The notes below the pieces were generated by a model, which saw only the letters and a list, made by a program, of their open reading frames with translations, made no database searches and had not been told where the DNA came from. Made by a program: the position numbers and the translations under genes. Positions 54,885-63,995 of a stretch of DNA of 64,000 bases are shown piece by piece; the stretch's first letter is position 1; each line of letters begins with the position of its first letter. This stretch comes from Embleya sp045207785 (GTDB lineage: Bacteria; Actinomycetota; Actinomycetes; Streptomycetales; Streptomycetaceae), in the NCBI RefSeq assembly GCF_045207785.1, contig NZ_CP108776.1, positions 6,572,001 to 6,636,000 of the forward strand, given 5' to 3'.

Positions 54885-57800
54885 CCATGGACAACTCCGC
54901 GGATCGCACAGCGGATGGCGCGGGCCGGGTCGAGCGGGCGCTCCGCACGCTGTTGGAGGAGCGCGACCGCCTCCGGCAGGAGAACGACGCCCTGAAGGCC
55001 GGCCGCGGCGAGCCGATCGCCGTGGTGGCCATGTCGTGCCGCTACCCGGGAGGAGTGTCCTCGCCCGAGGAGCTGTGGGACATGATCCGCGGCGGCGTGG
55101 ACGCGGTGAACGAGTTCCCGGGAGACCGCGGGTGGCGGGATCTGTACGACCCGGACCCCGACACGGCCGGCAGCTCGTACGTGCGGCACGCGGGATTCCT
55201 GACGGACGTGGCCGATTTCGACGCGGATTTCTTCGGCATCAGTCCGCGTGAGGCGTTGGCGATCGATCCGCAGCAGCGCCTGTTGCTGCAGACGTCGTGG
55301 GAGGTCTTCGAGCGGGCAGGCATCGTTCCCGCCGATGTGCGCGGGGCCGACGTCGCCGTCTTCACCGGGGTGAGCTCGTCCGAGTACGGGTCGCGCTTCT
55401 TCGAGGGGAGCAAGCACGAACTGGAGGGCTACCTGATGCACGGGAGCGCGCTGAGCGTCGCGTCCGGCCGGGTGGCGTACGAACTGGGGTTGACCGGGCC
55501 GGCGGTGACCGTGGACACGGCGTGTTCGTCGTCGCTGGTGGCCCTGCACCTGGCGATGCAGTCACTGCGTTCGGGGGAATGCTCGCTCGCGCTGGCGGGC
55601 GGGGTGTCGGTGCTGTCGACGCCCGCGATCTTCGTGGAGTTCTCCCGGCAGCGCGGTCTGTCGGCCGATGGCCGGTGCAAGTCCTTCGCGGACGACGCGG
55701 ACGGGACCGGCTGGGCCGAGGGGGTGGGTGTGCTGCTGCTGGAGCGGTTGTCCGACGCCCGCCGCAACGGCCACCCGGTGCTGGCCGTCGTTCGCGGTAC
55801 CGCGGTGAACCAGGACGGGGCCAGCAACGGGTTGACCGCTCCCAACGGCCGAGCCCAGGAGAAGGTGATCCGGCAGGCACTGGCGAACGCGGGGGTCGTG
55901 GCCGCCGAGGTGGACGCGGTCGAAGCCCACGGCACCGGAACCGTGCTGGGGGACCCCATCGAGGCAGGTGCTCTGCTGGCGACCTACGGGCGGGACCGGG
56001 CCCAGGACAGGCCGCTTTGGCTGGGGTCCATGAAGTCGAACATCGGTCACGCCCAGGCCGCCGCCGGCGTCGCCGGGGTGATCAAGATGGTGATGGCCAT
56101 GCGTCACGGCTTCCTGCCGAAGACCCTGCACGTGGATACGCCCTCACGGCACGTGGACTGGTCCTCCGGTGCGCTCGAACTGCTGGTGGAGGGGCGTGAG
56201 TGGACCCGGGCGGACGGTCCGCGGCGGGCCGGGGTGTCGTCGTTCGGAGTCAGCGGCACCAACGCGCACGTGATCCTGGAAGAGGAACCGCCGCCGCCGG
56301 CGCGGACGGACGAGCGCGGTCCGGACTCGGGCGTCGTCGGCGGGCTGGTGCCGTGGGTGGTGTCGGGCAAGAGCGCGGCGGCCGTGCGGCGGCAGGCGGG
56401 CAGGCTGCGCGATTTCGCCGCTGCCGAGCCGGACGCGGATGTCGCCGACATCGGTTGGTCGTTGCTGTCGAGCCGGTCGCGGTTCGAGCATCGTGCGGTG
56501 GTGCTGGGTCGCGGTCGGGACGAGTTGCTGAGCGGTTTGGCGTCGCTGAGCGACGGCGCGGAGTCCGCCGGGGTGGTGCGTGGTGTCGCCGGGAACCTTG
56601 GTGGTGTCGTGTTCATGTTCCCGGGGCAGGGGTCGCAGTGGGTCGGTATGGGCCGGCAACTGTACGACACCTTCCCGGTCTTCGCGCAGACCCTCGACGA
56701 GTGCGCGGCCGCTTTGGCCGAGTGGGTCGACTGGTCGCTGCTCGACGTGGTGCGCGGCGTGGAGGGGGCGCCGACGCCGGACCGGGTGGATGTGGTTCAG
56801 CCGGCGTTGTTCTCGGTGATGGTGTCCATGGCCGCCCTGTGGCGGTCCTGGGGTGTGGAACCGGCCGCGGTGGTGGGGCACAGCCAGGGCGAGATAGCCG
56901 CCGCCTACGTATGCGGTGCGTTGTCGTTGCGCGACGCCGCCAAAATCGTGGCGCTCCGCAGCAAGGCTCTGGTGGGGTTGATCGGTCACGGCGGGATGGC
57001 GTCGGTCACGGAGTCCGCGGATCTCGTGGCGGCACGTCTGACTCCGTGGAACGACCGGGTGAGCGTCGCCGTTGTCAACGGACCCCGCTCGGTGGTGGTG
57101 TCCGGGGAGCCGGACGCACTCGACGAATTCGTCGAGAAGATGACGGCCGAAGGCGTTCAGGCGCGGAGAATCTCGGTTGATTACGCCTCGCATTCACACC
57201 AGGTGACCCGGGTCCGCGACCAGGTGATCGGATCGTTGTCCGACGTGAGCCCGAAAACCTCGACACTTCCCTTCTACTCGACCCTGTACGGCGAAACAAT
57301 CGATACCGCAGAGCTGAACGGCGATTACTGGTACAACAATCTGCGCGAGAAAGTTCTCTTCGAATCTTCCGTCCGGCGGTTGGTCGACGACGGTTTCCGG
57401 GCGTTCATCGAGATGAGCCCGCACCCCGTTCTGACCGTCCCGGTGCAGGAGATGGTCGAGGACGTGGACGACGCGCTGGTCCTGTCGTCGTCGCGGCGGG
57501 ATCGGGGAGAGGTCGAGGCCGTGGTCGGCTCGCTGGCCCGGCTGCACGTCCACGGCGGGGCCGTGGACTGGGGTGCCCTGTTCGGGTCGCGGCGGCGGGT
57601 GGATCTGCCGACGTACGCGTTCCGGCGGCAGCGGTACTGGCTGAACTCCTCGCACGCCGCGGCGGCGGCGGAGGCGCCCTCGACGGAACCGCCCGCAGAC
57701 GACGACCACGCCGTTCCCCTGTCGGACATGCTCGCCACCCTCCCCGACAGTGACGCGAAGGCACTCGTGCTGGACCACGTCCTCAAGAGGGTCGCCGTCG

Positions 57801-58009
57801 TGCTCGGACACCCCTCCACTGAGACGATCGACCCCGATCAGGAGTTCAAGGAGATCGGATTCGACTCGCTGCTGTCGGTGGAGCTGAGCAAACGCCTGGC
57901 CGCGATGACCGGACTCAAGCTGAGGGCGAACCTGGCGCTGCGGCACCCGACACCGAGACTGATCGCCGGGCACATCATGTCCGCCATGGCCGGCCGCGAT
58001 CCGCAGTGA
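54881..58009 (+). CDS. Type I PKS last extension module: KS-AT-ACP
   Basis: A 1042-residue protein. Docking coil, KS 55.01-56.28 kb (DTACSSS, EAHGTGT), AT 56.60-57.45 (GHSQGE and YASH: methylmalonyl), ACP 57.76-57.98 (IGFDSLLSV). No reductive domains, so the beta-keto group is kept. There is no thioesterase and no clear C-terminal docking helix, which suits transfer to an NRPS condensation domain; the next gene begins with one. The GTG at 54881 overlaps the previous stop (GTGA); an ATG at 54887 has better spacing to GAGGGG and may be the true start. Part of the AT core (about 57.18-57.40 kb) is visibly less GC-rich than its surroundings. Confidence 0.93.
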   Translation: MTMDNSADRTADGAGRVERALRTLLEERDRLRQENDALKAGRGEPIAVVAMSCRYPGGVSSPEELWDMIRGGVDAVNEFPGDRGWRDLYDPDPDTAGSSYVRHAGFLTDVADFDADFFGISPREALAIDPQQRLLLQTSWEVFERAGIVPADVRGADVAVFTGVSSSEYGSRFFEGSKHELEGYLMHGSALSVASGRVAYELGLTGPAVTVDTACSSSLVALHLAMQSLRSGECSLALAGGVSVLSTPAIFVEFSRQRGLSADGRCKSFADDADGTGWAEGVGVLLLERLSDARRNGHPVLAVVRGTAVNQDGASNGLTAPNGRAQEKVIRQALANAGVVAAEVDAVEAHGTGTVLGDPIEAGALLATYGRDRAQDRPLWLGSMKSNIGHAQAAAGVAGVIKMVMAMRHGFLPKTLHVDTPSRHVDWSSGALELLVEGREWTRADGPRRAGVSSFGVSGTNAHVILEEEPPPPARTDERGPDSGVVGGLVPWVVSGKSAAAVRRQAGRLRDFAAAEPDADVADIGWSLLSSRSRFEHRAVVLGRGRDELLSGLASLSDGAESAGVVRGVAGNLGGVVFMFPGQGSQWVGMGRQLYDTFPVFAQTLDECAAALAEWVDWSLLDVVRGVEGAPTPDRVDVVQPALFSVMVSMAALWRSWGVEPAAVVGHSQGEIAAAYVCGALSLRDAAKIVALRSKALVGLIGHGGMASVTESADLVAARLTPWNDRVSVAVVNGPRSVVVSGEPDALDEFVEKMTAEGVQARRISVDYASHSHQVTRVRDQVIGSLSDVSPKTSTLPFYSTLYGETIDTAELNGDYWYNNLREKVLFESSVRRLVDDGFRAFIEMSPHPVLTVPVQEMVEDVDDALVLSSSRRDRGEVEAVVGSLARLHVHGGAVDWGALFGSRRRVDLPTYAFRRQRYWLNSSHAAAAAEAPSTEPPADDDHAVPLSDMLATLPDSDAKALVLDHVLKRVAVVLGHPSTETIDPDQEFKEIGFDSLLSVELSKRLAAMTGLKLRANLALRHPTPRLIAGHIMSAMAGRDPQ

Positions 58010-58048
58010 TCCCACCGTGTTCCGGACGCTTCTTCGCCCCGCGGGACC

Positions 58049-58064
58049 GTCCCGTCGGCGGGAC
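58049..58064. promoter_or_regulatory. 16-bp palindrome, cluster operator (copy 3)
   Basis: GTCCCGTCGGCGGGAC: six-base arms around TCGG. It fits the consensus GTCCYGTCGRCRGGAC shared with 9389-9404 and 36631-36646. It sits in the 205-bp gap before the C-A-PCP gene, about 64 bp upstream of a possible -35 element, suggesting the last operon shares control with the other two. Confidence 0.5.
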
Positions 58065-58068
58065 ACCG

Positions 58069-58090
58069 CCAGTGCCGCGCCAGGCACTGG
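58069..58090 (+). terminator. Hairpin after the last PKS gene
   Basis: CCAGTGCC, a six-base loop, and GGCACTGG form a perfect 8-bp stem 60 bp after the PKS stop. There is only TT after it rather than a T-run, as is common for actinomycete terminators. It could instead be part of the control region of the next gene. Confidence 0.4.
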
Positions 58091-58127
58091 TTCGACAGCG
58101 GCGTGGCCCGTCCCGGCACCCGTTGTC

Positions 58128-58156
58128 TTGACCGGCTGATCCACTTCCGTGAATGT
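58128..58156 (+). promoter_or_regulatory. Possible promoter for the C-A-PCP gene
   Basis: TTGACC (58128-58133) and GAATGT (58151-58156) are 17 bp apart. The -35 is good, the -10 weak. If real, transcription begins near 58163 and the protein must start downstream, which agrees with the ribosome site at 58200-58205. Confidence 0.3.
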
Positions 58157-58214
58157 GGAGGTGATCCGCGAATTCCTGAGGGTCCCGGGCCTGTTTGCTG
58201 AGGGGATGTTCCCT

Positions 58215-61200
58215 GTGCGTTCGTTCGGTGCGTCGTCGGCGCATAAAGGATTGTGGCTGGCGCAGAAAATGTCTCCCGACACGCTGAACCATGCGCTGTC
58301 CATGTGGGACGTGGACGGTGAACTGGACGCGGCGGTCATGGAATCCGCATTCCGGCACGTGCTGGACGAGGCGGAAGTGCTGCGCGTCAACTTCGTCGAC
58401 GACGGCAGCGGACTGCGGCTGGTGCCCCGGGAACTGGGGGACTGGCGACCGTTCTTCCTGGATCTCGGCGCCGAGGCCGATCCCGAGCAGGCGGCGCGCG
58501 AAGCGCTGGCCGACATGGTGAAGCAGCCGTTCGACCTGGAGCGCGATCTGCTGTTCCGGCTGGGTGTGGTCAAACTCGCGGCGGCCCGTTCGCTCGTGGT
58601 GATCGCCTACCACCACCTCATATCGGACGGGTACGGCGCGGGCGGCCTGCTCTCGCGCCGCCTCGCCGAGGTGTACACGGCGCTGGTGCGGGGGTCGAAG
58701 GTACCGGAGCTGCCGCACCCGTGGGATGCCGAGTCGTTCGCAACCGAGGCAGCGGAGTACGGTGCCTCCGCCAAGTTCACCGAGGACACGGAGTTCTGGC
58801 GCGACTACCTGACGGATGCGCCCGCGCCCGCGCAGGTTCCGCGCGTCGCCCTGTCCGACGCGACGCGGTCCGCGCTCGCCGAACCGATGGGCAGCGTCGA
58901 CCGCTGGGGGCAGTTGGCCGACTCCATCGGCATGGTGAGCCGAACGCTGACCGTTCCGCGCGCCGAGGCGGACACGTGGATCGAGACCGCGAAGTCCATG
59001 GGTGTGTGGATGTCGTCGATGCTGACCGCGGCCGCGGCGGTGTTCTTCCGGCACCGCTGCGATCGTCCGGAGTTCCTGCTCTCGCTGGCCGTGGCCAATC
59101 GGGTCGGGGCGGCGAGCAGGACGCCCGGTCTGGCGGTGAACGTGGTGCCGGTGCGGGTGAGGATTCCGCTCGGCGCGACCTTCACCGAGATCGCCGACGC
59201 GGTGGTGGACGAGACGTACGAGATCTTCGGACAGACCACCTGCCACTACTCGGAGATCCAGCGCGCGAGCGGAACGGTCCTGAGCGGTCGCGGCAGTTTC
59301 GGTGCCGTCATGAACGTCGTCGAGTTCGCGGAGCAACTCCACTTCGCCGACCACCCGGCGAGCTACCTCGGCGGGACGACCGGGGCCTTCGACGAACTGG
59401 CGATCGGCGTCTACACCGACGGGAGCGCCGACAGCGACCTGTACGTCCGACTCGACGCCCCCGCGGGCCTGTACTCCGGCGCGGAGCTGCGCTTCATCGG
59501 CGCGGAGCTGATCGCGTACATCCGGGCCGTGATGGCCGCCGATCCGCAACTGCCGGTCGGTGCACTGGACGTGGTGAGCGGTGCCGAGCGGGACCGGGTG
59601 CTGCCGGCACCTCACGACACGGATGCGCCGGTGCCGGGGCTGACGGTTCCGGAGCTGTTCGCCCGCCAGGTGGAGCGGGCGCCCGATGCCGTCGCGGTGG
59701 TGTCCGGGGACTCGGCCGTCTCGTACCGGGAGCTGGACGAGCGGTCGAGCCGCCTGGCCGAGGCGTTGCGACGTCGACACGTCGGACCCGAGGCGGTCGT
59801 CGCGGTGGCGCTGCCTCGATCGGTGGACCTGGTCGTCGCCCTGCTGGGAGTGGTGAAGGCGGGCGGAGCCTACCTGCCGATCGACCCGACGTTCCCGGTG
59901 GAGCGGATCAGGTCGGTGGTGAGCGATTCCTCGGTGCGCGTACTGCTCACCGATGCGGCGACAGCCGAAGTACTCTCCGCCGATCTGGAGGTGCCGGCGA
60001 TTGTGTTCGACGACATCCGGTCGGACACCGCCGACGATGCCGGCAACGGTGCGCGGGAGGTCCCGATCGCGTCGCATCCGGACAACCTGCTGGCCGTGAT
60101 GTACGGCTCCGGATCGACCGGTGCGGCCACGGGAGTCGCTGTGACGCACCGGAACATGCAGCGGTTCGTCATGGATCGCCACTGGCGGGAAGGCGGTCAC
60201 GGCACCGTGCTGTGGCATTCGCCGCACACCTCCGATGCGCTCCCCCTCGAATTGTGGGTGCCTCTGCTGAACGGCGGCCGGGTGGTGGTGGCTCCACAGG
60301 GGAAGCCGGCCGTCGATGCGCTCACCGAGTTGCGAGCGGCGCACCGGATCTCCACGGTGTGGCTGCCCGCGGGCCTGTTCTCGGCGATCGCGGCGGAACG
60401 CCCCGAGTGCATGGCCGGGTTGCGCGAGGTGTGGACCGGTGGTGACCGCGTACCCGCGGCCGCGGTGCGCCGGGTGCGGGAGGCCTGCCCCGAGCTGACG
60501 ATCGTCAACGCTCACGGTCCGACGGAAACGACCGGGTTCGCCGCATGCCACCGCCTGACGGCGGACGAACCGGTGCCCCACGCAGGCGCGATCGGCCGCC
60601 CGATGGACGACACCGCCCTCTTTGTGTTGGGGCCGGGGCTGGCGCCGGTCCCCGCCGGCGTGACCGGAGAGCTGTACGTGGCCGGGCCCGGCGTGGCGCG
60701 TGGTTGGTCCGGGCGACCCGGGCAGACCGCGGAGCGGTTCGTGCCCTGTCCGTTCGGTCCGGCCGGCGGGCTCATGTACCGGACCGGAGACCGGGTGCGG
60801 TGGGGTACCGACGGCCGGCTCGAGTACGTGGGCCGGGCCGACGTCCAGGCCGAGGTACGGGGTCTCCGGGTCGAGCCGGCCGAGGCCGAAGAGGCGTTGT
60901 CCGAGCACCCCGGGCTCGCGCGGTCGGTGGTGGCCGTCAGGAAGGACGCCTCCGGGCAGCAGCGGCTGGTGGCCTACGTGGTCCCGGCGGGCGGCGGGGT
61001 CGACCTCTCGGGTGAGGAACTGCGCCGGTTCGCCGCGGGGCGGTTGCCGGAGTTTCTGGTGCCGTCGGTGTTCGTGGTGCTGGAACGCCTGCCGGTGACG
61101 GCGGGCGGGAGGGTGGACCGGGCGTCGCTACCGGAGCCCGAGTTCGGTGACGGGTCGTACCGCGCACCGCGCAACCGCACCGAGCGGGTGCTGGCCGAGG

Positions 61201-61448
61201 CGTTCGCCGACGTGCTCGAGCTGGACCGGGTGGTGGGCATCGACGAGGACTTCTTCGACCTCGGTGGGAACTCGCTGCGGGCGATCAGGCTGGTCGGCCT
61301 GATCCGGGCGGAGTTGAACCTCGAGGTGTCCATTCGCACGTTGTTCGCGGCGCGCACCATCATCGGTTTGTCGGACATGTCGGGGAACCTCGCCCGGTCG
61401 AGCAGGCCCGCTCTGCGCAAGAGGACCAAGGACGGCGAAGCCCTCTGA
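58215..61448 (+). CDS. NRPS initiation protein: C-A(degenerate)-PCP
   Basis: About 1077 residues. C domain 58.23-59.58 kb with HHLISDG, probably joining the PKS-made acyl chain to the first amino acid. The A domain 59.64-61.14 kb has lost key residues: A3 reads GSGSTGAATGV (no Lys), A5 reads AHGPTE, A8 reads VQAEVRG (Lys to Glu), and the catalytic A10 Lys is Arg (GGRVDRASL); A7 (YRTGD) remains. PCP 61.15-61.37 kb is intact (LGGNSLRAI). It should therefore be loaded in trans. The C-terminal tail RPALRKRT resembles those of the two upstream NRPS partners, suggesting hand-over to the same type of C domain. The GTG at 58215 is 9 nt after GAGGGG; an ATG at 58206 and a GTG at 58149 are alternatives. 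Confidence 0.88.
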   Translation: MRSFGASSAHKGLWLAQKMSPDTLNHALSMWDVDGELDAAVMESAFRHVLDEAEVLRVNFVDDGSGLRLVPRELGDWRPFFLDLGAEADPEQAAREALADMVKQPFDLERDLLFRLGVVKLAAARSLVVIAYHHLISDGYGAGGLLSRRLAEVYTALVRGSKVPELPHPWDAESFATEAAEYGASAKFTEDTEFWRDYLTDAPAPAQVPRVALSDATRSALAEPMGSVDRWGQLADSIGMVSRTLTVPRAEADTWIETAKSMGVWMSSMLTAAAAVFFRHRCDRPEFLLSLAVANRVGAASRTPGLAVNVVPVRVRIPLGATFTEIADAVVDETYEIFGQTTCHYSEIQRASGTVLSGRGSFGAVMNVVEFAEQLHFADHPASYLGGTTGAFDELAIGVYTDGSADSDLYVRLDAPAGLYSGAELRFIGAELIAYIRAVMAADPQLPVGALDVVSGAERDRVLPAPHDTDAPVPGLTVPELFARQVERAPDAVAVVSGDSAVSYRELDERSSRLAEALRRRHVGPEAVVAVALPRSVDLVVALLGVVKAGGAYLPIDPTFPVERIRSVVSDSSVRVLLTDAATAEVLSADLEVPAIVFDDIRSDTADDAGNGAREVPIASHPDNLLAVMYGSGSTGAATGVAVTHRNMQRFVMDRHWREGGHGTVLWHSPHTSDALPLELWVPLLNGGRVVVAPQGKPAVDALTELRAAHRISTVWLPAGLFSAIAAERPECMAGLREVWTGGDRVPAAAVRRVREACPELTIVNAHGPTETTGFAACHRLTADEPVPHAGAIGRPMDDTALFVLGPGLAPVPAGVTGELYVAGPGVARGWSGRPGQTAERFVPCPFGPAGGLMYRTGDRVRWGTDGRLEYVGRADVQAEVRGLRVEPAEAEEALSEHPGLARSVVAVRKDASGQQRLVAYVVPAGGGVDLSGEELRRFAAGRLPEFLVPSVFVVLERLPVTAGGRVDRASLPEPEFGDGSYRAPRNRTERVLAEAFADVLELDRVVGIDEDFFDLGGNSLRAIRLVGLIRAELNLEVSIRTLFAARTIIGLSDMSGNLARSSRPALRKRTKDGEAL

Positions 61449-61485
61449 GCAACGTGTCTCGGGCGTGCGGAAGAGGGATCCTTGA

Positions 61486-62256
61486 ATGAGAAGTCCGGTG
61501 GAAGAGCGGTGGGTACGCCGCTTCCGTGACGACGACGAGTGCGGGACGAAGCTCATCTGCTTCCCCCACGCCGGCGGCTGGGCGAGCGCATACCGCACCT
61601 GGCCTCTGGGGCTGCCTTCGGACGTCGGCGTGCTCGCTGTCCGGTACCCGGGCCGGGAGGACCGGCTCGGCGATCCGTTCCCGTCCGGGCTGGAAGCCCT
61701 CGCGGACGACATAGCCGATGCGCTCGGCGAGCTGACGCGGTATCGGCTGGTGCTGTTCGGCCACAGCATGGGGGCATCGGTGGCGCATGAGGTGGCGCTG
61801 CGCCTCCGGGAACGGGGGTGTTCGCCGGCCGCGTTGTGTGTGTCCGGCAGACGTCCGCCGCATGCGCTGGACGGACAGCGGCAGTTCTTCGGCACGGACG
61901 AGGAGATCATCGCGGACGTCGTGCGCTTCGACGAGAGCCGTGCCCCGGTCTTCGCGGACCCTGGCCTGCGGGAGGTGTTGCTCCCCGCGGTCCGCGCGGA
62001 CTACCGATTGGTGGACGACTATCCCGGTGGCCACCGGCCTCCGCTCGACTGCCCGGTGTACGGCTACACCGGTGACAACGATTCCGAAGTGACCCCGGAG
62101 CAGATGCGTGGCTGGGCGGACACGACGAACGACGCCTTCCGGCTCCGGGTGCTGCCCGGTGGGCACTTCTACCTCAGAGCCGAGGAGGAGGCGCTGCTGG
62201 CGGACATGAGGGACGTACTGGGCCACATCAAGTACCGTACGGACGCCGCCTCATGA
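61486..62256 (+). CDS. Type II thioesterase
   Basis: A 256-residue alpha/beta hydrolase with FPHAGGWASAYRTW, PGREDRL, nucleophile Ser in LFGHSMGASVAHE, acid in GDNDSE and His in PGGHFYL. Probably removes misloaded groups from PKS/NRPS carriers; a second such gene with Ser lies at 33.9 kb. ATG at 61486 with AGAGGGA upstream, 37 bp after the C-A-PCP stop, so probably the same operon. It appears to be the last gene of the cluster on this side within the window. Confidence 0.88.
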   Translation: MRSPVEERWVRRFRDDDECGTKLICFPHAGGWASAYRTWPLGLPSDVGVLAVRYPGREDRLGDPFPSGLEALADDIADALGELTRYRLVLFGHSMGASVAHEVALRLRERGCSPAALCVSGRRPPHALDGQRQFFGTDEEIIADVVRFDESRAPVFADPGLREVLLPAVRADYRLVDDYPGGHRPPLDCPVYGYTGDNDSEVTPEQMRGWADTTNDAFRLRVLPGGHFYLRAEEEALLADMRDVLGHIKYRTDAAS

Positions 62257-62302
62257 CGCATGAATGCCAACGCCCGCCACCCGGACTCGCCGCATCACGG
62301 CA

Positions 62303-62875
62303 CTAGAGACGGCGGGCCGCAACAACCGTTGAACTGACTGGTGTTGTGAGTATTTCGGTGGCGTCCAGGGCTGGATGGGTGAGGTAGAACAGGCGGAGCT
62401 CATCCACTTCGCCGCCGAAACGAGGCGGCCAATGAGGCGAGGGGGTGAAGTCGTCCAGGATGAGAAGGCCACCGGGAGCAAGCAACTCGACGACCCCCTC
62501 GGGGTCGTCACGCTTGCCTCCACCGTCGCAGAAGAAGACGTCGAAGGGGGCGTGCTGCTCAAGCAGCCGCCAGTCCCCGGTGAGAATGTTGACACGGTCG
62601 TCGTCCGCGAAGACACCGGCCGCTCGACGCGCCAGCTCCTCGTCACGCTCCACCGTAACCAGGCGGGCACCGGCGCCGAGGCCACTGTGCAGCCAGGCAG
62701 TGCCCACTCCTGAGCCGGTGCCGCTCTCCGCGATGACCCCGTGAGGCTTCGCGGCAGCGGCCACGCCGAGCAGCCTGCCCACTTCCGGGACACAACTCTT
62801 CTCGAATCCCGCCTCGACAGCGACACGCTCCGCGGCTACCACGCGGGGCGGAACCGCACGTTCTGTCATGGTCAC
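62303..62875 (-). CDS. Class I SAM-dependent O-methyltransferase-like protein
   Basis: A 190-residue Rossmann methyltransferase. Motif I reads ESGTGSGVGTAWL, followed by LVTVERDEELARRA (motif II acid) and DVFFCDGGG; it resembles the small catechol-OMT-like family. It is convergent with the thioesterase gene and divergent from the DUF4097 gene. It could tailor the product by O-methylation but lies on the other strand with its own start (GTG 62875 behind AAGGGGG), so it may be a flanking gene. Substrate unknown. Confidence 0.7.
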   Translation of the reverse strand: MTMTERAVPPRVVAAERVAVEAGFEKSCVPEVGRLLGVAAAAKPHGVIAESGTGSGVGTAWLHSGLGAGARLVTVERDEELARRAAGVFADDDRVNILTGDWRLLEQHAPFDVFFCDGGGKRDDPEGVVELLAPGGLLILDDFTPSPHWPPRFGGEVDELRLFYLTHPALDATEILTTPVSSTVVAARRL

Positions 62876-62972
62876 GAATCCCCCTTCACCGTGAACATGA
62901 CGCTATCCGCCGGCAGTGGCGTCCGCACGGAGTTCCGCCTGCCCGGCCCCGGCGAACCCGCGCCACAGTGAC

Positions 62973-63001
62973 TTGAGATGGCGCATTCTATGCGCCATAA
63001 T
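62973..63001 (+). promoter_or_regulatory. Promoter with overlapping operator before a leaderless minicistron
   Basis: TTGAGA (62973-62978), 17 bp, then CATAAT (62996-63001). ATGGCGCAT and ATGCGCCAT (62978-62998) form a perfect 9-bp inverted repeat across the spacer and -10, and ATGGCGCCAT (63000-63009) is another palindrome. The expected start point coincides with the ATG at 63008, so the first message should be leaderless. Confidence 0.65.
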
Positions 63002-63007
63002 GGCGCC

Positions 63008-63058
63008 ATGGATGTGAGTCCGTTCGGCAAACGAGGCCGGCAGCGCTCCACCGCCTGA
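63008..63058 (+). pseudogene. 16-codon leaderless frame, possible remnant of a HicB-like antitoxin gene
   Basis: ATG followed by 15 codons and TGA, beginning MDVSPFGKR and ending RSTA. In related actinomycetes a DUF4097 gene is often preceded, from memory, by a HicB-type antitoxin gene starting MDLTPY behind a TGGCGCC-type operator. Here operator, promoter and the first few residues look kept but the body is missing, as after an internal deletion. It may instead be a real leader peptide. Confidence 0.35.
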
Positions 63059-63087
63059 GTATGTTGAACCAACCAGAAGGGACAGCC

Positions 63088-63933
63088 ATGCCTGTTTTCG
63101 ATACTCCCAAGCCGATCTCCGTCACGCTCGACATCTATGTCGGCGGCGTGCAGATCACCGCCGAGGACCGGACCGACACCGTTGTCGAGGTACGGCCGAC
63201 CGACGAGACCGACGCCTCGGACGTGAAGGCGGCCGAGCAGACGAGCGTCGAATACGTCGACGGCGTACTGGTGGTCAAGTCCCCGAGGCCGAAGCTCCCG
63301 GCAATGGCCTTCTCCCGAAGCACCCGTTCGGTGGATGTGTCGATCGCGCTGCCTGTCGGCTCGCACGTGCGTGGGGAAGCGGCACTGGGAGACCTGTACT
63401 GCTCCGGCCGCCTCGGGGAGTTCACGTTCAAGACATCCGCCGCGAACGTTCGACTCGACCATGTCGGTCCGTTGAACCTGCACACGGCAGGCCACATCAC
63501 CGTGGGTCGAGTCGACGGCGACGCCGAGGTCGGCACCGCCACCGGGCGGATCCGTATCGGAGAGATCGACGGTGCGGTCGGGGTCAAGAACTCCAACGGC
63601 AACACTGAAATCGGCAGGGTCACCGGCGACGTCCGTGCCCGCGCCTCCAACGGCGACATCTCCGTCGACCACGCCCTGGGTCTCATGACCGACGCCAAAA
63701 CCTCCAACGGCAGCATCCGGGTCGGGGAAGTGACCCGCGGCGCGGTCGTGCTCAAGACCGCGTGCGGTGACCTGGAGATCGGCATCGGCGCGGACCGCCC
63801 GGCGAAGCTGGAACTGGCCACTGGATACGGGCGCGTGCACAACACGCTGGAGCAGGCCGCCAAGTCGTCCGAGGAATCGATCGAGGTGCGGGCGCACTCC
63901 TCCTACGGAGACATCACGATCCACCGCGCCTGA
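63088..63933 (+). CDS. DUF4097 beta-strand-repeat protein
   Basis: A 281-residue protein made of short repeated beta strands (VGRVDGDAEVGTATGRIRIG, IGEIDGAVGVKNSNGNTEIG and similar), the DUF4097 adhesin-like beta-helix family. No signal peptide or membrane segment is seen, so it is probably cytoplasmic; function unknown. ATG at 63088 follows AAGGGA; an upstream in-frame ATG at 63061 lacks a site. It follows the promoter and 16-codon frame described above and should be co-transcribed. It is unlikely to belong to the biosynthetic pathway. Confidence 0.8.
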   Translation: MPVFDTPKPISVTLDIYVGGVQITAEDRTDTVVEVRPTDETDASDVKAAEQTSVEYVDGVLVVKSPRPKLPAMAFSRSTRSVDVSIALPVGSHVRGEAALGDLYCSGRLGEFTFKTSAANVRLDHVGPLNLHTAGHITVGRVDGDAEVGTATGRIRIGEIDGAVGVKNSNGNTEIGRVTGDVRARASNGDISVDHALGLMTDAKTSNGSIRVGEVTRGAVVLKTACGDLEIGIGADRPAKLELATGYGRVHNTLEQAAKSSEESIEVRAHSSYGDITIHRA

Positions 63934-63968
63934 CGAGGCTCTGTTCAAGTGGGATGCCGGAGGCGTGG

Positions 63969-63995
63969 CGAGGGTCGGCCGTTTCGGGACCCTCG
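63969..63995 (+). terminator. Hairpin after the DUF4097 gene
   Basis: CGAGGGTC and GACCCTCG form an 8-bp stem with an 11-nt loop, 36 bp after the stop codon. No T-run follows; the window ends five bases later, so downstream sequence cannot be judged. Confidence 0.4.

Noticed and set aside
59640..61140. Substrate prediction for the A domain of the C-A-PCP protein
   Set aside because: Core motifs A3, A5, A8 and A10 are damaged, so a pocket code would be meaningless.
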